Source: Vanessa cardui (taxonomy: Eukaryota > Arthropoda > Insecta > Lepidoptera > Nymphalidae). From it: DNA of 64,000 nt. The number at the start of each line of letters is the position of its first letter. Within the stretch, counting starts at the first letter, position 1. Below, piece after piece: positions 1-10,161 of the stretch. The position numbers and the translations under genes were made by a program. The DNA lies in the NCBI RefSeq assembly GCF_905220365.1, contig NC_061138.1:3983814-4047813 (forward strand), written 5' to 3'. Under the pieces are notes generated by a model. It was not told the origin of the DNA and did no database searches. It was given only the letters and a program-made list of their open reading frames with translations.

Positions 1-30
1 ACCAAATTAAAACCACAACTGGCATGTTAT

Positions 31-111
31 ATGGTCTTAAACCATTGAAAATAAGCGTTGGGTTCATGGAACCCAACTTGGAAGCTGAATGGTAAAAGGT
101 TACCATTCAGC
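31..111. repeat. Three small hairpins in tandem at the window edge
   Basis: ATGGT/ACCAT (31-45), GTTGGGTTC/GAACCCAAC (57-65 and 69-77, 3-nt loop) and GCTGAATGGTAA/TTACCATTCAGC (84-95 and 100-111, 4-nt loop). The last two are perfect. It could be part of a repeat end or a structured RNA; the left context is outside the window. Confidence 0.55.
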
Positions 112-549
112 AGGAAACATTAAGTATCATTGTGTTGTTTTGTTTTTGTATAAAAGTTAGTGAGTAGTTATAGTTGGTTAATATGTTTTTATTTTTGTGG
201 TTTTTCTTTTTTTTTGTTTTAAATTTTTTATACTTCTCATTCTTTTATTATGTGATGTGTCCTAATAAACATTTCTTTTTTTATTTATTTCTTACACAAG
301 TAAACAAAATTAAAAAATTAGATTTATTTTTCTTATAAAAAAAGTAATATTCAAGTTGAAATAAATATCATTAAAAATAATAAGAATAACATGCAAGAGC
401 TAGAATGCAAATGCATAAGGAAATTGTTGTTTATATGTTAATAGTATTAAATAGCTAGTTGTTTTGCTGGATACTATTATACATAAATGTTTTTCGTTTT
501 TTATTTCAGAGGTAATCCATAAACAATTGCAATTTTATTCTTTATAATG

Positions 550-695
550 AACAATTACCGGTAAGTGGGGATTTCTACCTAGCCCATAGACATTGGTGTT
601 ATATATTTTATCTGGAATCATGTTGGAGACCTATCATAGACATTGCCCAATTCATGGTCTAGGAAAGACCAACTACGAACCTTAAGAACTTCTAT
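550..695 (+). repeat. Degenerate copy of repeat family C
   Basis: Shares in order GTAAGTGG, GCCCATAGACATTGG and a decayed ACCAACTACGAACCTTAAGA with the intact copy at 50899. Lies in the MARCH6 intron beyond exon 2. Confidence 0.4.
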
Positions 696-1105
696 AATAA
701 TTGTACACTTATTTTTATAAAATATTTTTACTGCTATCTTAGCAAAATGACCTACTACAAGGATCCTTTTCAATGTCGTTGCTATTATCAATCTGAAGCT
801 AAGATTATTGGAGAGAGAAAATGACTGTAAAATGACAATTTAAAAGTACTTGTAAAAGCCTACTAGTTTATTATGAATTGATTTGATTTCATCTAAAAAC
901 TCTACCACAATATATAAAGACTAAAAAAACTAACAATAACATGATACTTCTAACACTTAATATACCACATTTAATATGTGTGAACTCATAAAATTACAGA
1001 AAAAAAACTAATAATTATAATTTTTTATCTTAAACTAGAATGTTCACAGTTAATTAAACTATTAATTAATATAAACATACTTATATTCATAGATTAGTAA
1101 CATAC

Positions 1106-1357
1106 CTGCACAGGACTAAAATCGGGGTCGTTCAAATTCTTCAAAAACCAGAGCACTCCAGGTCTTAACACTTCCCTCAGTAACAGTATGAATGATGCGA
1201 AGTAGTACACATAGACCATGCCCACGAGCCAGTGTATGAACATGAGAGTCCAGGGTGCGGCATGGAGACTTATTTCCCTGTCCTTGAGCGTGGCATCAAA
1301 CATTGACAGCGAACAGAGATCCAACCACCAGCCACAGACAAGTGGTATAACACCAAT
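1106..1357 (-). CDS. MARCHF6: MARCH6 coding exon 2
   Basis: The exon begins after a T-rich tract and TAG acceptor (1359-1358) and ends at CAG|GTATGT (donor at 1105-1104). It is 252 nt, 84 codons, phase 0 on both sides. It opens with IGVIPLVCGWWLDLCS and contains HWLVGMVYVYYFASF, a membrane-spanning part of the conserved TEB4/Doa10 core. It starts 16 nt-plus upstream of the first internal Met, so an ATG-based reading would clip its N-terminal part. Confidence 0.9.
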
Positions 1358-2513
1358 CTAGAAAAAAATATACTAGAATAATATATGTCTTTTAATTTTA
1401 AAGTAAATCACGTTGATTTTTAGACAATGTATATACATTTATTGCAATAAAACTCACCTCAATAACAGACAACAGTGCTACTTTCACAACCACATAACAA
1501 AATCCTAATGCCTTCTTTGCACTTCTTAACCTGAGCAAGGACGCCAAACCATGCAGGATCGCCAGTACAGCTCCCACGATAACATATCCAGATAGAGCCG
1601 TTAAAAGACCAGCGAACGGCCCTTCAGCACTTAATCCAGCTAATGCAGCACCTGATTTGCCAATGTGATATGGGCAAAATGCAAACACAACAATAAACAA
1701 TGTGTTCAAAGACACAACCCAGAACACATGTTCTAAAAACACCATGGATCCATCTAGACCAAGCAAACGGGCCCAGGTTAACTCTTCAGCTGCCGCTCTA
1801 TCCCATTCCATAGGATTCCAGTTTGCTTCATCCCCTACTAATGGATCATCGCCTGCTTCTCCATTGGGCTCTTCTCGTCCCCCGCCATCATCACCTGCAC
1901 CCTCATTAACATGATCATTGTTATTATCTTGCAGGGGAATATCTTCAGCTGCAGGGGCAGGTAGATTTTCTCTCTCCATCCAGTCCGGGCCACCGCCATG
2001 CATAATTTGTTCTCTCAACCAAACCAACCCAATAAACGAAAATAATGTACATGTCACAACAAAGCATCCAGAGAAAACATCTTTAGCTAGATTCTCAGCT
2101 GAAACTATGTCAAACGGTAGTGATATCACAGGGTCCAGAGACCCCGAGAACAAGCATCTGTAAGTACGGCAGGCGGTGAGAGGCACTATGCCGAGCCAGG
2201 CGAGTGCAACCAGCGTATAATGTAGCCAATCTTTCACGGCAGACGCGACCGATGTCACTAGACCACCGACTACATCGCGAAGTGGTAACCGTCTTGGCAT
2301 ATCAGGTGAGTAAATCGGCATAAATGAAAACCGGTGTCCACACAATTCGCATATTTCCTTTCTCGAGTATCGCATCCATTGTACAAGACACTCCTGGTGA
2401 ATCCACTTTATAGAGCCTGTGCATATACAAGGATGAAACAAGGGTCGATCGGACGAAGCTTCAGATCTACAGAATCTACAGAAGTCCGCACCGGACGAGT
2501 CCGAGTCCATCAT
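1106..2513 (-). CDS. MARCHF6: MARCH6/Doa10-type ER membrane E3 ubiquitin ligase, N-terminal part (gene runs off left edge)
   Basis: Two exons, 2513-1458 and 1357-1106, encode the first 436 residues of a multi-spanning RING-CH ubiquitin ligase. Residues 12-58 form a C4HC3 RING-CH finger (C12, C15, C29, C31, H39, C42, C55, C58) that would recruit an E2 enzyme on the cytosolic face. Hydrophobic segments follow near residues 85-110 and 140-168. An acidic, Asn/Gly-rich loop covers about 185-240, and then comes the strongly conserved block NPMEWDRAAAEELTW plus LEHVFWVVSLN typical of MARCH6. Family members sit in the ER membrane and ubiquitinate misfolded and sterol-pathway proteins. Vertebrate MARCH6 is about 910 residues, so roughly half is missing here; I found no further exon between 1105 and 1. 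The start is the first of two adjacent ATGs (2513 and 2510). The gene is divergent from the PAPS transporter. Identification is from recalled family sequence and motifs and is confident. Confidence 0.93.
1458..2513 (-). CDS. MARCHF6: MARCH6 coding exon 1
   Basis: This exon is 1056 nt, exactly 352 codons, from ATG to a GAG|GTGAGT donor (phase 0). The reading frame continues open for 19 codons into the intron before a stop, so the exon end rests on the donor match and on how well the next exon joins in frame. Confidence 0.92.
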
Positions 2514-3961
2514 TGTTCTCGATCCAGTTTTTCTGCTTGATTATGCGACCTGCGAAAGTTGACGTATTGAAATAGATACGAAAGATTCACGAAAACAAGT
2601 AAAACTAATGAAAAATATCGTAATGAGTTATACCACTATAAATATTAATAACACTTGAATGCGAAAAAACAAGAATTTTAAGAAAAAAACGAAGATTTCT
2701 GTCTAATAAATCTATTTGTTTGTTAACCACAGTCACAGAAAAGTGTAATGTGACCACCTCAGGAAAATTGCACTTTCCTATTTTTAATTGCCTATATTAA
2801 AAATATAAATGTGTTTACAATAATATAAATTTATCATATTCCAATAAATATCATTTTTTTATATTACAATATTACGCTTATACAGGGTAATTAACATTTA
2901 TTTTATAATTTAGAAAAAAATATTATTTTTCAATCTTTATATAAAAATTCATCTTTATTTACAAAAGCACTTCATATTTAATATAAATAATAACACATTT
3001 ATTTATTTTTCCTATAATAACTATTTAACAACTTCATTGTTTCTAAATTATAAGTGTTATGCATTAACTCAGTACATACCTTACCTAAGCCTTACCTATT
3101 ACGGGACCAGGTAAATATTATAGGAAAAATATTCTTAGAGATGGCAACACGGCAGCAGACAGCCCTGAATTTGTTGATCTGGAATGACCAGAGTAAAATA
3201 ACAAATATCAAATGCTACTATTGTTAAATAATAAATAATAATTTCAAAGACCATTAAATCACGATTTCACGACTTCATTTTATTATAATTATATTATAAC
3301 TATATAACTCTACAGAATTATCATTATTTGTCATTTGGTAGAATTAATATACTTAGTAACGTGATGGATTAACATATTGTTGAAATCAAATATAATATTT
3401 ACAATTAAATTAAATTTGGACGTGTTTCAACTTTCAAGAGTCAAATTTGACGTTTGATAATGTTTAAAATGTCAAACCGGTTTACGTGGTTATTTTCTAC
3501 AATTGCTGATATTTATTTTTGAAATTAAAATTTACTAAAGGTATAATTGGAATACTAGTGTGTATCATAAACCTTATAGTGTTACTTTATTAACAGTATC
3601 GGTATTTTTTTTATTTTTATAAGAATTTCGGAAAATAAATATAATGTTTAAATGAATGTTATTATTTTATCTACAAATAATCTCATTGAATTTAAATAAA
3701 GTTATGTTCATTTAAAGAGGAAAATTATTTCTCTTATAAAATTATATAATTATATTATGAAAGTGCAAAATGTCTTTTTTTGATATGATAAAAATATAGC
3801 TATTGTATATAATGAATATATATGTACTCTAACTAAATTTTACCAAGTACATTTTGTATGTACAACAAATAAAATCCATATATAATTTGTTATATTTTAT
3901 ATTTCAGATAAACATGGAAATTATATCAAAAATATCACATTAATAATTGCTATAAAAAATC
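2514..3961. promoter_or_regulatory. Divergent intergenic region between MARCH6 and the PAPS transporter
   Basis: About 1.45 kb separates the two start codons, so both promoters and 5' UTRs should lie here. I see no TATA box that stands out in this AT-rich sequence. On the plus side, AAAG|GTATAA at 3537-3546 could be the donor of an untranslated first exon, matching the acceptor TTTCAG at 3902-3907. A 12-bp palindrome GTCAAATTTGAC lies near 3440. These calls are inference from sequence form only. Confidence 0.5.
3914..3943 (+). other. Upstream ORF of 9 codons in the transporter leader
   Basis: Just after the acceptor-like TTTCAG (3902-3907) there is an ATG opening a 9-residue frame, MEIISKISH, that stops at 3941-3943, 18 nt before the main ATG at 3962. 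If the leader begins at 3908, ribosomes meet this ATG first, so it could dampen translation of the main frame. Its context (AAACATGG) is not poor. No evidence of use can be seen in the sequence itself. Confidence 0.4.
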
Positions 3962-4272
3962 ATGTTAAAAATGAAAATGTCAAAGGATACTATTGTTAAA
4001 ATTGATGAACCACAGGGCAGCAATGGACAAAATAAAAAATCTGAAATTAATATATTATGCTTAGACATAACACCATACAGCCCATTAGTTCAATTTGCTT
4101 GCTGTTCTATATTTGTATTTGTGTGCTATTTAGCATATGGATATTTCCTAGAATTAATATTTTCAAAACCTGAGGTTAAACCTGTTAGCCTCTACATTAC
4201 ATTAGTTCAATTTTTAATAACAACATCACTCAGCTATGTTGAATCAATCATAAGGAATCCTATTAAAAGAAA
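3962..4272 (+). CDS. Papst2: Papst2 coding exon 1
   Basis: 311 nt, ending AGAAA|GTAAGT (phase 2). The split Lys codon is completed by the first base of exon 2. The N-terminal ~33 residues are polar and probably cytosolic, followed by the first two membrane helices. Confidence 0.9.
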
Positions 4273-7205
4273 GTAAGTTTGTAAGCTAATTTCTTTATTG
4301 TATTAAAATATAATAGTTTATAAAGATCATACTGCTTTTTCTTAACAATGTAAAACTAATGTTTTGAATATGTTGAAATTATCATCAAGATAAATTTTCT
4401 TACATAAGAAAATAGCAAAAAATTAAAACTTTGTAGTTTTAATATACAGTCTGTCAAGGCAGGAAAATAATAATTAAGTTGAAAATTGAGTACTATTAAT
4501 TATGGGGTTGATATTGATAGGGTGTGTTAATTTTTAATTGACAATGACTTGATGGAATGTAATATTACATTATTTGTTTTTTTTATTTTGAATCTATGTT
4601 GAACAGACGTTTTTCTTTTTAACTAGATGTTACTAATAATAATTTTATTTGTTACAGAGTACCAATAAGAACCTATGCTATTTTGGCGGCACTTACATTA
4701 GGTACAATGTCGTTTTCGAACTTAGCATTAAGTTACTTGAATTACCCGACTCAACTAATATTTAAGAGCTGTAAACTAATCCCCGTCATGATTGGCAGCA
4801 TCATTATACTAGGGAAAAGATATGGATTTTTAGATTATGTAGCAGCTGTTATTATGTGCATAGGATTGACTATGTTTACATTAGGTAAGTAATTGTTTGC
4901 TATAGTACATAGACTATAACCTTCCATATGAGACGACCTTCCCTGTTGTCGGGAAGAATTGGAGTTTAGGAAGAGTTAGAGTTTACGAAACTAATGGTGT
5001 TTGCATGGATTTGAAATTGTTCTGTTTTATTAAAATGTTTTAATTAACTTAATAAAATATTTCATCCAATAAATTCTAAAACTTCTGATAATGTGCATGA
5101 TTATAAGTGCATACTATTTATCACATGACAATTTACAGCTGATTCAAAGACATCACCTAACTTTGACGTCATTGGTGTGATTGTAATATCGTTGGCGTTG
5201 TTATGTGATGCTATTATTGGAAATGTTCAAGAAAAGGCAATGAAACAATTCCAAGCATCAAACAATGAAGTTGTGTTCTATTCTTATGCAATTGCATGTG
5301 TGTATCTCGTAGTCATAACTGGTTTCAGTGGAATATTGACCGATGGATTTGTTTATTGTTCTCAGGTATGTTATATGATTATTTATATATTAGTTATATA
5401 TGTATATATTTTTTTAAATGTAATTAGGTATTTGGAAAGGGTCAATAATAAATAAATCAAATAACTTTGTGTCAGAAAAGTACATCAATTTTCATATTCA
5501 TTTAATATCTCATAATTTTATAATGTTAATTTACTTTATAATTATTTGAATGTAAAGACAATTGTTTCGTCTTTTTTGTCTTTCGTATTATTCCTAATAG
5601 TAGGTGATTTGTTTTGAATACAAAAACTTCAACATTCTGCTTGCACTCTTTTATAAAAGATTCAGGCAGATTACACACTGCAATTTTTTGCAGTGAATTA
5701 TTGGTAAAGCAGCAGCAATGCAGTTACATATAATTAATTTTACACTTTTAATGTTGCAATATGGTGACTTAGAAACAAGCCTTTGTATCACTATAGAAAG
5801 TTGCAAGTGTGTAATTGGCCTTATTTTCAAAGACATATACAAATAAGTCCTATAGAATAAGAGTAAAAATCTTGAATTGTACAGAAAAAAAATGCCCTTT
5901 ATTAACCCTATAATCAATTGAATTTTAATGTATGTTCTTGTAATAATAATCTATCTGTTTTTCTTTTGTTATCCAGTCGGCAACAACAATGTATTTTAAT
6001 ATATTCCTGCTAAGTGTGAGTGGGTATATGGGATTACAAGCAGTATTAACGTTAGTCCGCATATGCGGCGCTACAGTGGCGGTTACAGTTACTACAATGA
6101 GGAAGGCTCTCTCAATAATCATATCATTCTTGCTTTTTAGCAAACCATTTGTTTTCCAGTAAGTATTGGTTCAGTAACTATATTTATTCATTCAACATTT
6201 ATAAATGTCTAAAAATTGATTAAAAGGCGAGTCTATGTGATTATATCATGAAATATTTCATATTTTAAGGCAGCCGTTAGTTTAAAGAAATTCTTATTTC
6301 ATGAATTAATTCTTGTTCAATTAAATTAAAAAATTTGGATATGTTTGAAAAAACTAATCTGGTATAATATGTGGTTATCATAATCACTAATATTAGGCAT
6401 TTATAAATTTGACATATTCTAAAAGAGATCAATATTTAATAAAATAATCATAAGTCAAATTAAAGATATTTTAGCTAAAAGTAATAATGTCCATTTTTAA
6501 CATCACCCAATCCAAAACCACGGACTTATGATGTTATTTCTCTGAACCCCAAGTAATATCAGTTTGGTCTATTACTACAAATTATAAAACAAAGTCCCAA
6601 GGCCGCGTCTGTCTTTATGTTAAAGTGCTGAACGAAATTTGATGCGGTTTATACAAAATAAAGAGGGATTTATGAGGAAGGTTTAGGTATATAATTTATT
6701 AAGATTGTTGTGTCAATAAGTTCAAATAGAACAATGATTGTTAAACATGTCGGAAAAAAGCAACAGTATTTGTTACATAGTACATATATAGTTATTATAT
6801 AAAATTCCTCTGGATTAGTTAGATACCAGCTGCCTTTTTGTAATGCATAATATAGAAAAGCCAATCATTTATACACATGTTTATCTAATGTATATATCTA
6901 CTTCAATTGTATCAGGCTATGATTATATGTCTATTAAGATCATCAGACCACGCCAACATGTTATATGCAATAAGGTGTGTTTCATTAACACAATATAAGC
7001 AAATAACATTTTTATTTATTATTCTAGGTATGCTTGGTCGGGTATGTTGGTGGCTTTAGCGATATACCTGAACCATTACAGCAAGAAGAATCCACATTAT
7101 GTTCCTTACCCGATCTTGAAATGTTGGCAGTTCATGCAGTCCTCCTACCAATCTGAATACAGATACCTAAGAATAAAAAGCAAAATGTATGCCGATACAG
7201 TATAA
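3962..7205 (+). CDS. Papst2: SLC35B3/Papst2-type Golgi PAPS transporter, complete five-exon gene
   Basis: Exons 3962-4272, 4658-4884, 5139-5365, 5977-6158 and 7028-7205 join in frame (1125 nt) to give 374 residues. The product is a nucleotide-sugar-transporter fold with about ten membrane segments. In this family it moves the sulfate donor PAPS from cytosol into the Golgi lumen for sulfation of glycans and proteins. Diagnostic blocks are YLAYGYFLELIF and LVQFL in exon 1, SYLNYPTQLIFKSCKLIPVM and GKRYGF in exon 2, NVQEKAMKQ in exon 3, and VTVTTMRKALSI plus FSKPFVFQYAWSGML across the last two exons; these match SLC35B3 closely. Length is usual for the family. The start is the first of three in-frame Mets (residues 1, 4 and 6); a later one could be used. 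It is convergent with Src64B. Confidence 0.95.
4658..4884 (+). CDS. Papst2: Papst2 coding exon 2
   Basis: 227 nt between TTGTTACAG and TTAG|GTAAGT. It begins K-VPIRTYAILAALTLGTM and holds the family block LNYPTQLIFKSCKLIPVM. Joining to exon 3 gives the expected L-A-D-S. Confidence 0.93.
5139..5365 (+). CDS. Papst2: Papst2 coding exon 3
   Basis: 227 nt between TTTACAG and CTCAG|GTATGT, ending phase 0. It encodes SPNFDVIGVIVISLALLCDA and the family motif GNVQEKAMKQ. Confidence 0.93.
5977..6158 (+). CDS. Papst2: Papst2 coding exon 4
   Basis: 182 nt between GTTATCCAG and TTCCA|GTAAGT. There is no ATG near the exon start, so it is easily missed. It encodes SATTMYFNIFLLSVSGYMGL and VTVTTMRKALSIIISFLLFS, the late membrane helices and the conserved Thr/Arg/Lys loop of the family. 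Confidence 0.92.
7028..7205 (+). CDS. Papst2: Papst2 coding exon 5 and stop
   Basis: 178 nt after the TTATTATTCTAG acceptor. It starts by completing Gln, then YAWSGMLVALAIYLNHYSKK, and ends with a basic, Tyr-rich cytosolic tail of about 40 residues; TAA is at 7203-7205. No ATG lies at its start, and the frame is fixed by family similarity. Confidence 0.92.
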
Positions 7206-7565
7206 ATAATTTTTAAATTTTTATTCCAAATGACATGTGATAAAAAAAAATATTTAAAGTTTTTTTTTTTTTATATTTAATACTTTGACATTAAAGGGCT
7301 CAAATTACTGTAGTATTTTTAATCTCATTTATTTATTAAATTCATATAAATTACATTTTATTACTCAAATATTTATCATGATATAAAAAAAATAATGATT
7401 TAATTTGCTGTTGAAACATATTTCAAGTAAATTTTTCTATAACTGTACCATTGTAAATAATATTAGAGATTTTATTTAGTCATAAGTGTAATGCAATATT
7501 AGTGGAAAAATGATGTTATCATCTTAATACTATTGTAAATAGTATGTAATTTATAAGAAATGAAA

Positions 7566-7571
7566 AATAAA
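7566..7571 (+). terminator. Poly(A) signal for Papst2
   Basis: AATAAA lies 361 nt past the stop codon. Earlier A/T-rich hexamers are less regular, so this is the likeliest main cleavage signal. Confidence 0.55.
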
Positions 7572-8496
7572 ACTATTTTATATATCAATGACATTTATTT
7601 CATTGTATGTACAAAATCTTATAAATCTAATCGTTTTCATACAAAAGTGTCCAAATTTAAAGTGTTTGATTACTTGGAATGTTATAAGACACTATTTTTC
7701 ATTGATTTATACAAATTCTAGGACGATGAAAATGATTAAGTGATTAAAGCATATCTTTAATACTTTTATGAGGCGACGAAATTAGCTATAAAGTCATGGT
7801 AGGTATTGTGGTAGATTTACGTGATCAGTCGTATTAACAAATATAATTAAATTTATTACACAATTTACTCATACATTTTTCAAAATTAGGGATATTGGTC
7901 AAATCAATTAATAATACACAGGTCACAATATCTAACTATGCTAAAAATTAAATATGCCCCTCTTAAAAACTATCCCTCGCTCATAATGTACAATAACTCT
8001 TTGGTATATGGTCCTAAAGCTATATTTATTTTTAACTTGAAGGATTTTGGCCCCTTTGCATATGTTTATGACGTTTTAATTATCTATGGAATTTGAATTA
8101 TCTATGGATATTTGAGATAAAAAAAAATTAACTTCGCAAAGGAGCCTTGAATTAATCAGTCGAAGTAAATTCTTGATATAATCTCTGTATAAGAATCTCA
8201 AAGCGGCCTTCATAATGTTTCAGTGTTTTTTTTTTCAAATCATATACATTTTTGTCTATGGTGTTAGTTAAGAAATAATACATCAATTTAAGTTGTGTGC
8301 AAAATTAGAACAAAATTACTATTCACAATCAACTCTCAAATTAAATAAGTATTCCAAACAAAAGTCATTTTGAATCTGTATGGATCCTCAAAACAAAAAC
8401 AATTTTTACATCCAAAAGAAACATTTACGATATAATGACCAAGAATACAAAGCATGTCAGATTTGAAAGCGATTGTTAGCATCGCATTCAAAAATA

Positions 8497-8797
8497 GTAC
8501 GACACAACTTAGATGTAGTATCGGCAGAATTCATAAAACCGACCACATCCGAATCAAGTACGCCATCTTAAATAATCAATATTTATTTCTTATGTGAATA
8601 TGATCTTTACACAAACATAATAAATTGAAATATCATATGACATAACGTATTCGTCAATTTGACACGTCACTGATGCGAGAATCTATAGCGACGAATAGCG
8701 TCGAATGGCGCGATAGGGAGCTATTTGTATTGGTTGTATAAATCGGCAGTTATCGGTTTGTTGAATTTACCGATGCTACATCTAAGTTGTGTCGTAC
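8497..8797. mobile_element. 301-bp MITE with TA target duplication
   Basis: Both ends carry inverted repeats that start GTACGACACAACTTAGATGT and match over about 45 bp with a few differences (for example GTAGTATCGG versus GTAGCATCGG). TA flanks each end (8495-8496 and 8798-8799). There is no coding frame inside. TA duplication and size suggest a non-autonomous Tc1/mariner-superfamily element; the superfamily call is inference. Confidence 0.8.
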
Positions 8798-9617
8798 TAT
8801 ATATACTTAAGTTTTTCATGAATAACAAATAACAAGTTCCATCAATTTTATATCAAGTGAGTTACTCTATCAAGATAGAATAGAATGAGCCTCATGAAAT
8901 CTTAACTGTCTGAAGCGACGTAACAAACGATACCTTTTCTTGTATAGACAAGACAAGACGCATCGCTTTGTCTCTCTCTGATTTTCATTGACAGCTGAAT
9001 AGAAAATGCTCAGTCTATTTTGTCTTTGATAATCATAGCTGGTGTATAACGTTTTAGTTCATTATAATTATTGTAATGTTAAAAATAACAATAAATTAGC
9101 GCTGATTAATTTAGCATTAGCACCATTAATGAAATGGAAAGTAGCGAAGGGACACAGATTATTTTTTAACAGTGATAAGAAAAAATATCACATTTCAATT
9201 TAGAATATGAAAATACTGTGTTACCATAAATTTCGTTTTTTAACATTATTGCTTATAATAGTGAACAATTTTATACAGATGCAAAATAATACGCTAAATG
9301 TGCTTAAGCTACTGCTAATAAATAAGAAAATAGGTGTCATTAGTCACTTACATTTTACTTTGACGTGGACTTAGATCCGTCATCGATTCGACATAGGCGC
9401 TACAGTCGACATCTTTATTCATTTTCATAACTACAAATCATATGAAAAGCCGATGAATAAAAACGACAAGCTCACACTTTCCTGTATAGTTTAGTAACGC
9501 TTTGAGTATAAAAATACTAAAATTAGAAAATACGAAAGTGTGTGTTCTGCAACTATTACTCACTACACTTGTCAAAGTGTTGGTGTAGGAATCTTTGTGG
9601 AAGTGTTTTATCACTTA

Positions 9618-9804
9618 GAACTAGCGCGCACTGGTAACTATTGTCACGGTGACTGTTTCGTCACTCTTGTCAAGTCCGTGAATATGTACAGATGCAGACA
9701 CAAATGTCACGTCGTAATGTGCGCGCACGTCCATACATATTCACGGACTCGACAAGAGTGACGAAACAGTCACCGTGACAAAAGTTACCAGTGCGCGCTA
9801 GTTC
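9618..9804. mobile_element. 187-bp fold-back MITE with 71-bp arms and TTA target duplication
   Basis: The left arm (9618-9688) and right arm (9734-9804) are reverse complements with only two mismatches in 71 bp, around a 45-nt loop. The ends read GAACTAGCGCGCACTGG inward, and the 3-bp TTA is repeated directly outside both (9615-9617 and 9805-9807), as is typical of PIF/Harbinger-type insertion. High arm identity suggests a recent insertion. It sits about 360-550 nt beyond the Src64B stop and may fall inside a long 3' UTR. Confidence 0.82.
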
Positions 9805-9841
9805 TTACAATTGCTTGTCACACACACTTGTCATAATTCAA

Positions 9842-9847
9842 TTTATT
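9842..9847 (-). terminator. Candidate poly(A) signal for Src64B
   Basis: TTTATT on the plus strand reads AATAAA on the minus strand, about 315 nt past the Src64B stop. If used, cleavage would fall just before the fold-back element. Confidence 0.4.
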
Positions 9848-10161
9848 CGCTAAGGACCCTACACAAAATTATCTCACGCTGTTCACACACAACAATGCTC
9901 CCAGTTAGACCATTAAATGTCATATAATCAGTTTAGTATGAAATTTCACGAACAACCGTTTGATTAAACATTCGATACAGTCGTTTAGTCGCAACGCAGC
10001 AGCTTTAAATCACTTCAAACAGCAAAACAAACGTTCAGCGATTATTTCGTCTACAGTTTTAAATGAAAAGACAATGTTTAGAACGGCTCATCACTATCAC
10101 TCAAACGCACAGCGCTTCAGTCCCAACTGGAAGTCGTAGTCTATTTCACTATATCACAGCA

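Larger units (their letters stand above)
7206..10161. other. Intergenic region between the convergent Papst2 and Src64B 3' ends
   Basis: It holds both 3' UTRs, a 301-bp MITE (8497-8797) and a 187-bp fold-back element (9618-9804). No protein frame here looks real; the 73-codon frame at 9540-9761 lies across the fold-back arm and is a by-product. A minus-strand AATAAA at 9847-9842 is the first Src64B poly(A) candidate, about 315 nt past the stop; another is at 9418-9413. Confidence 0.7.

Noticed and set aside
1702..2540. Plus-strand frames opposite MARCH6 exon 1
   Set aside because: Shadow frames of a GC-richer coding exon with no recognisable features of their own.
5651..6143. Minus-strand frames opposite Papst2 intron 3 and exon 4
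   Set aside because: AT-rich intron frame and antisense of a real exon; no splice or protein support.
9540..9761. 73-codon plus-strand frame
   Set aside because: It runs through one arm and the loop of the fold-back element and is not a protein gene.
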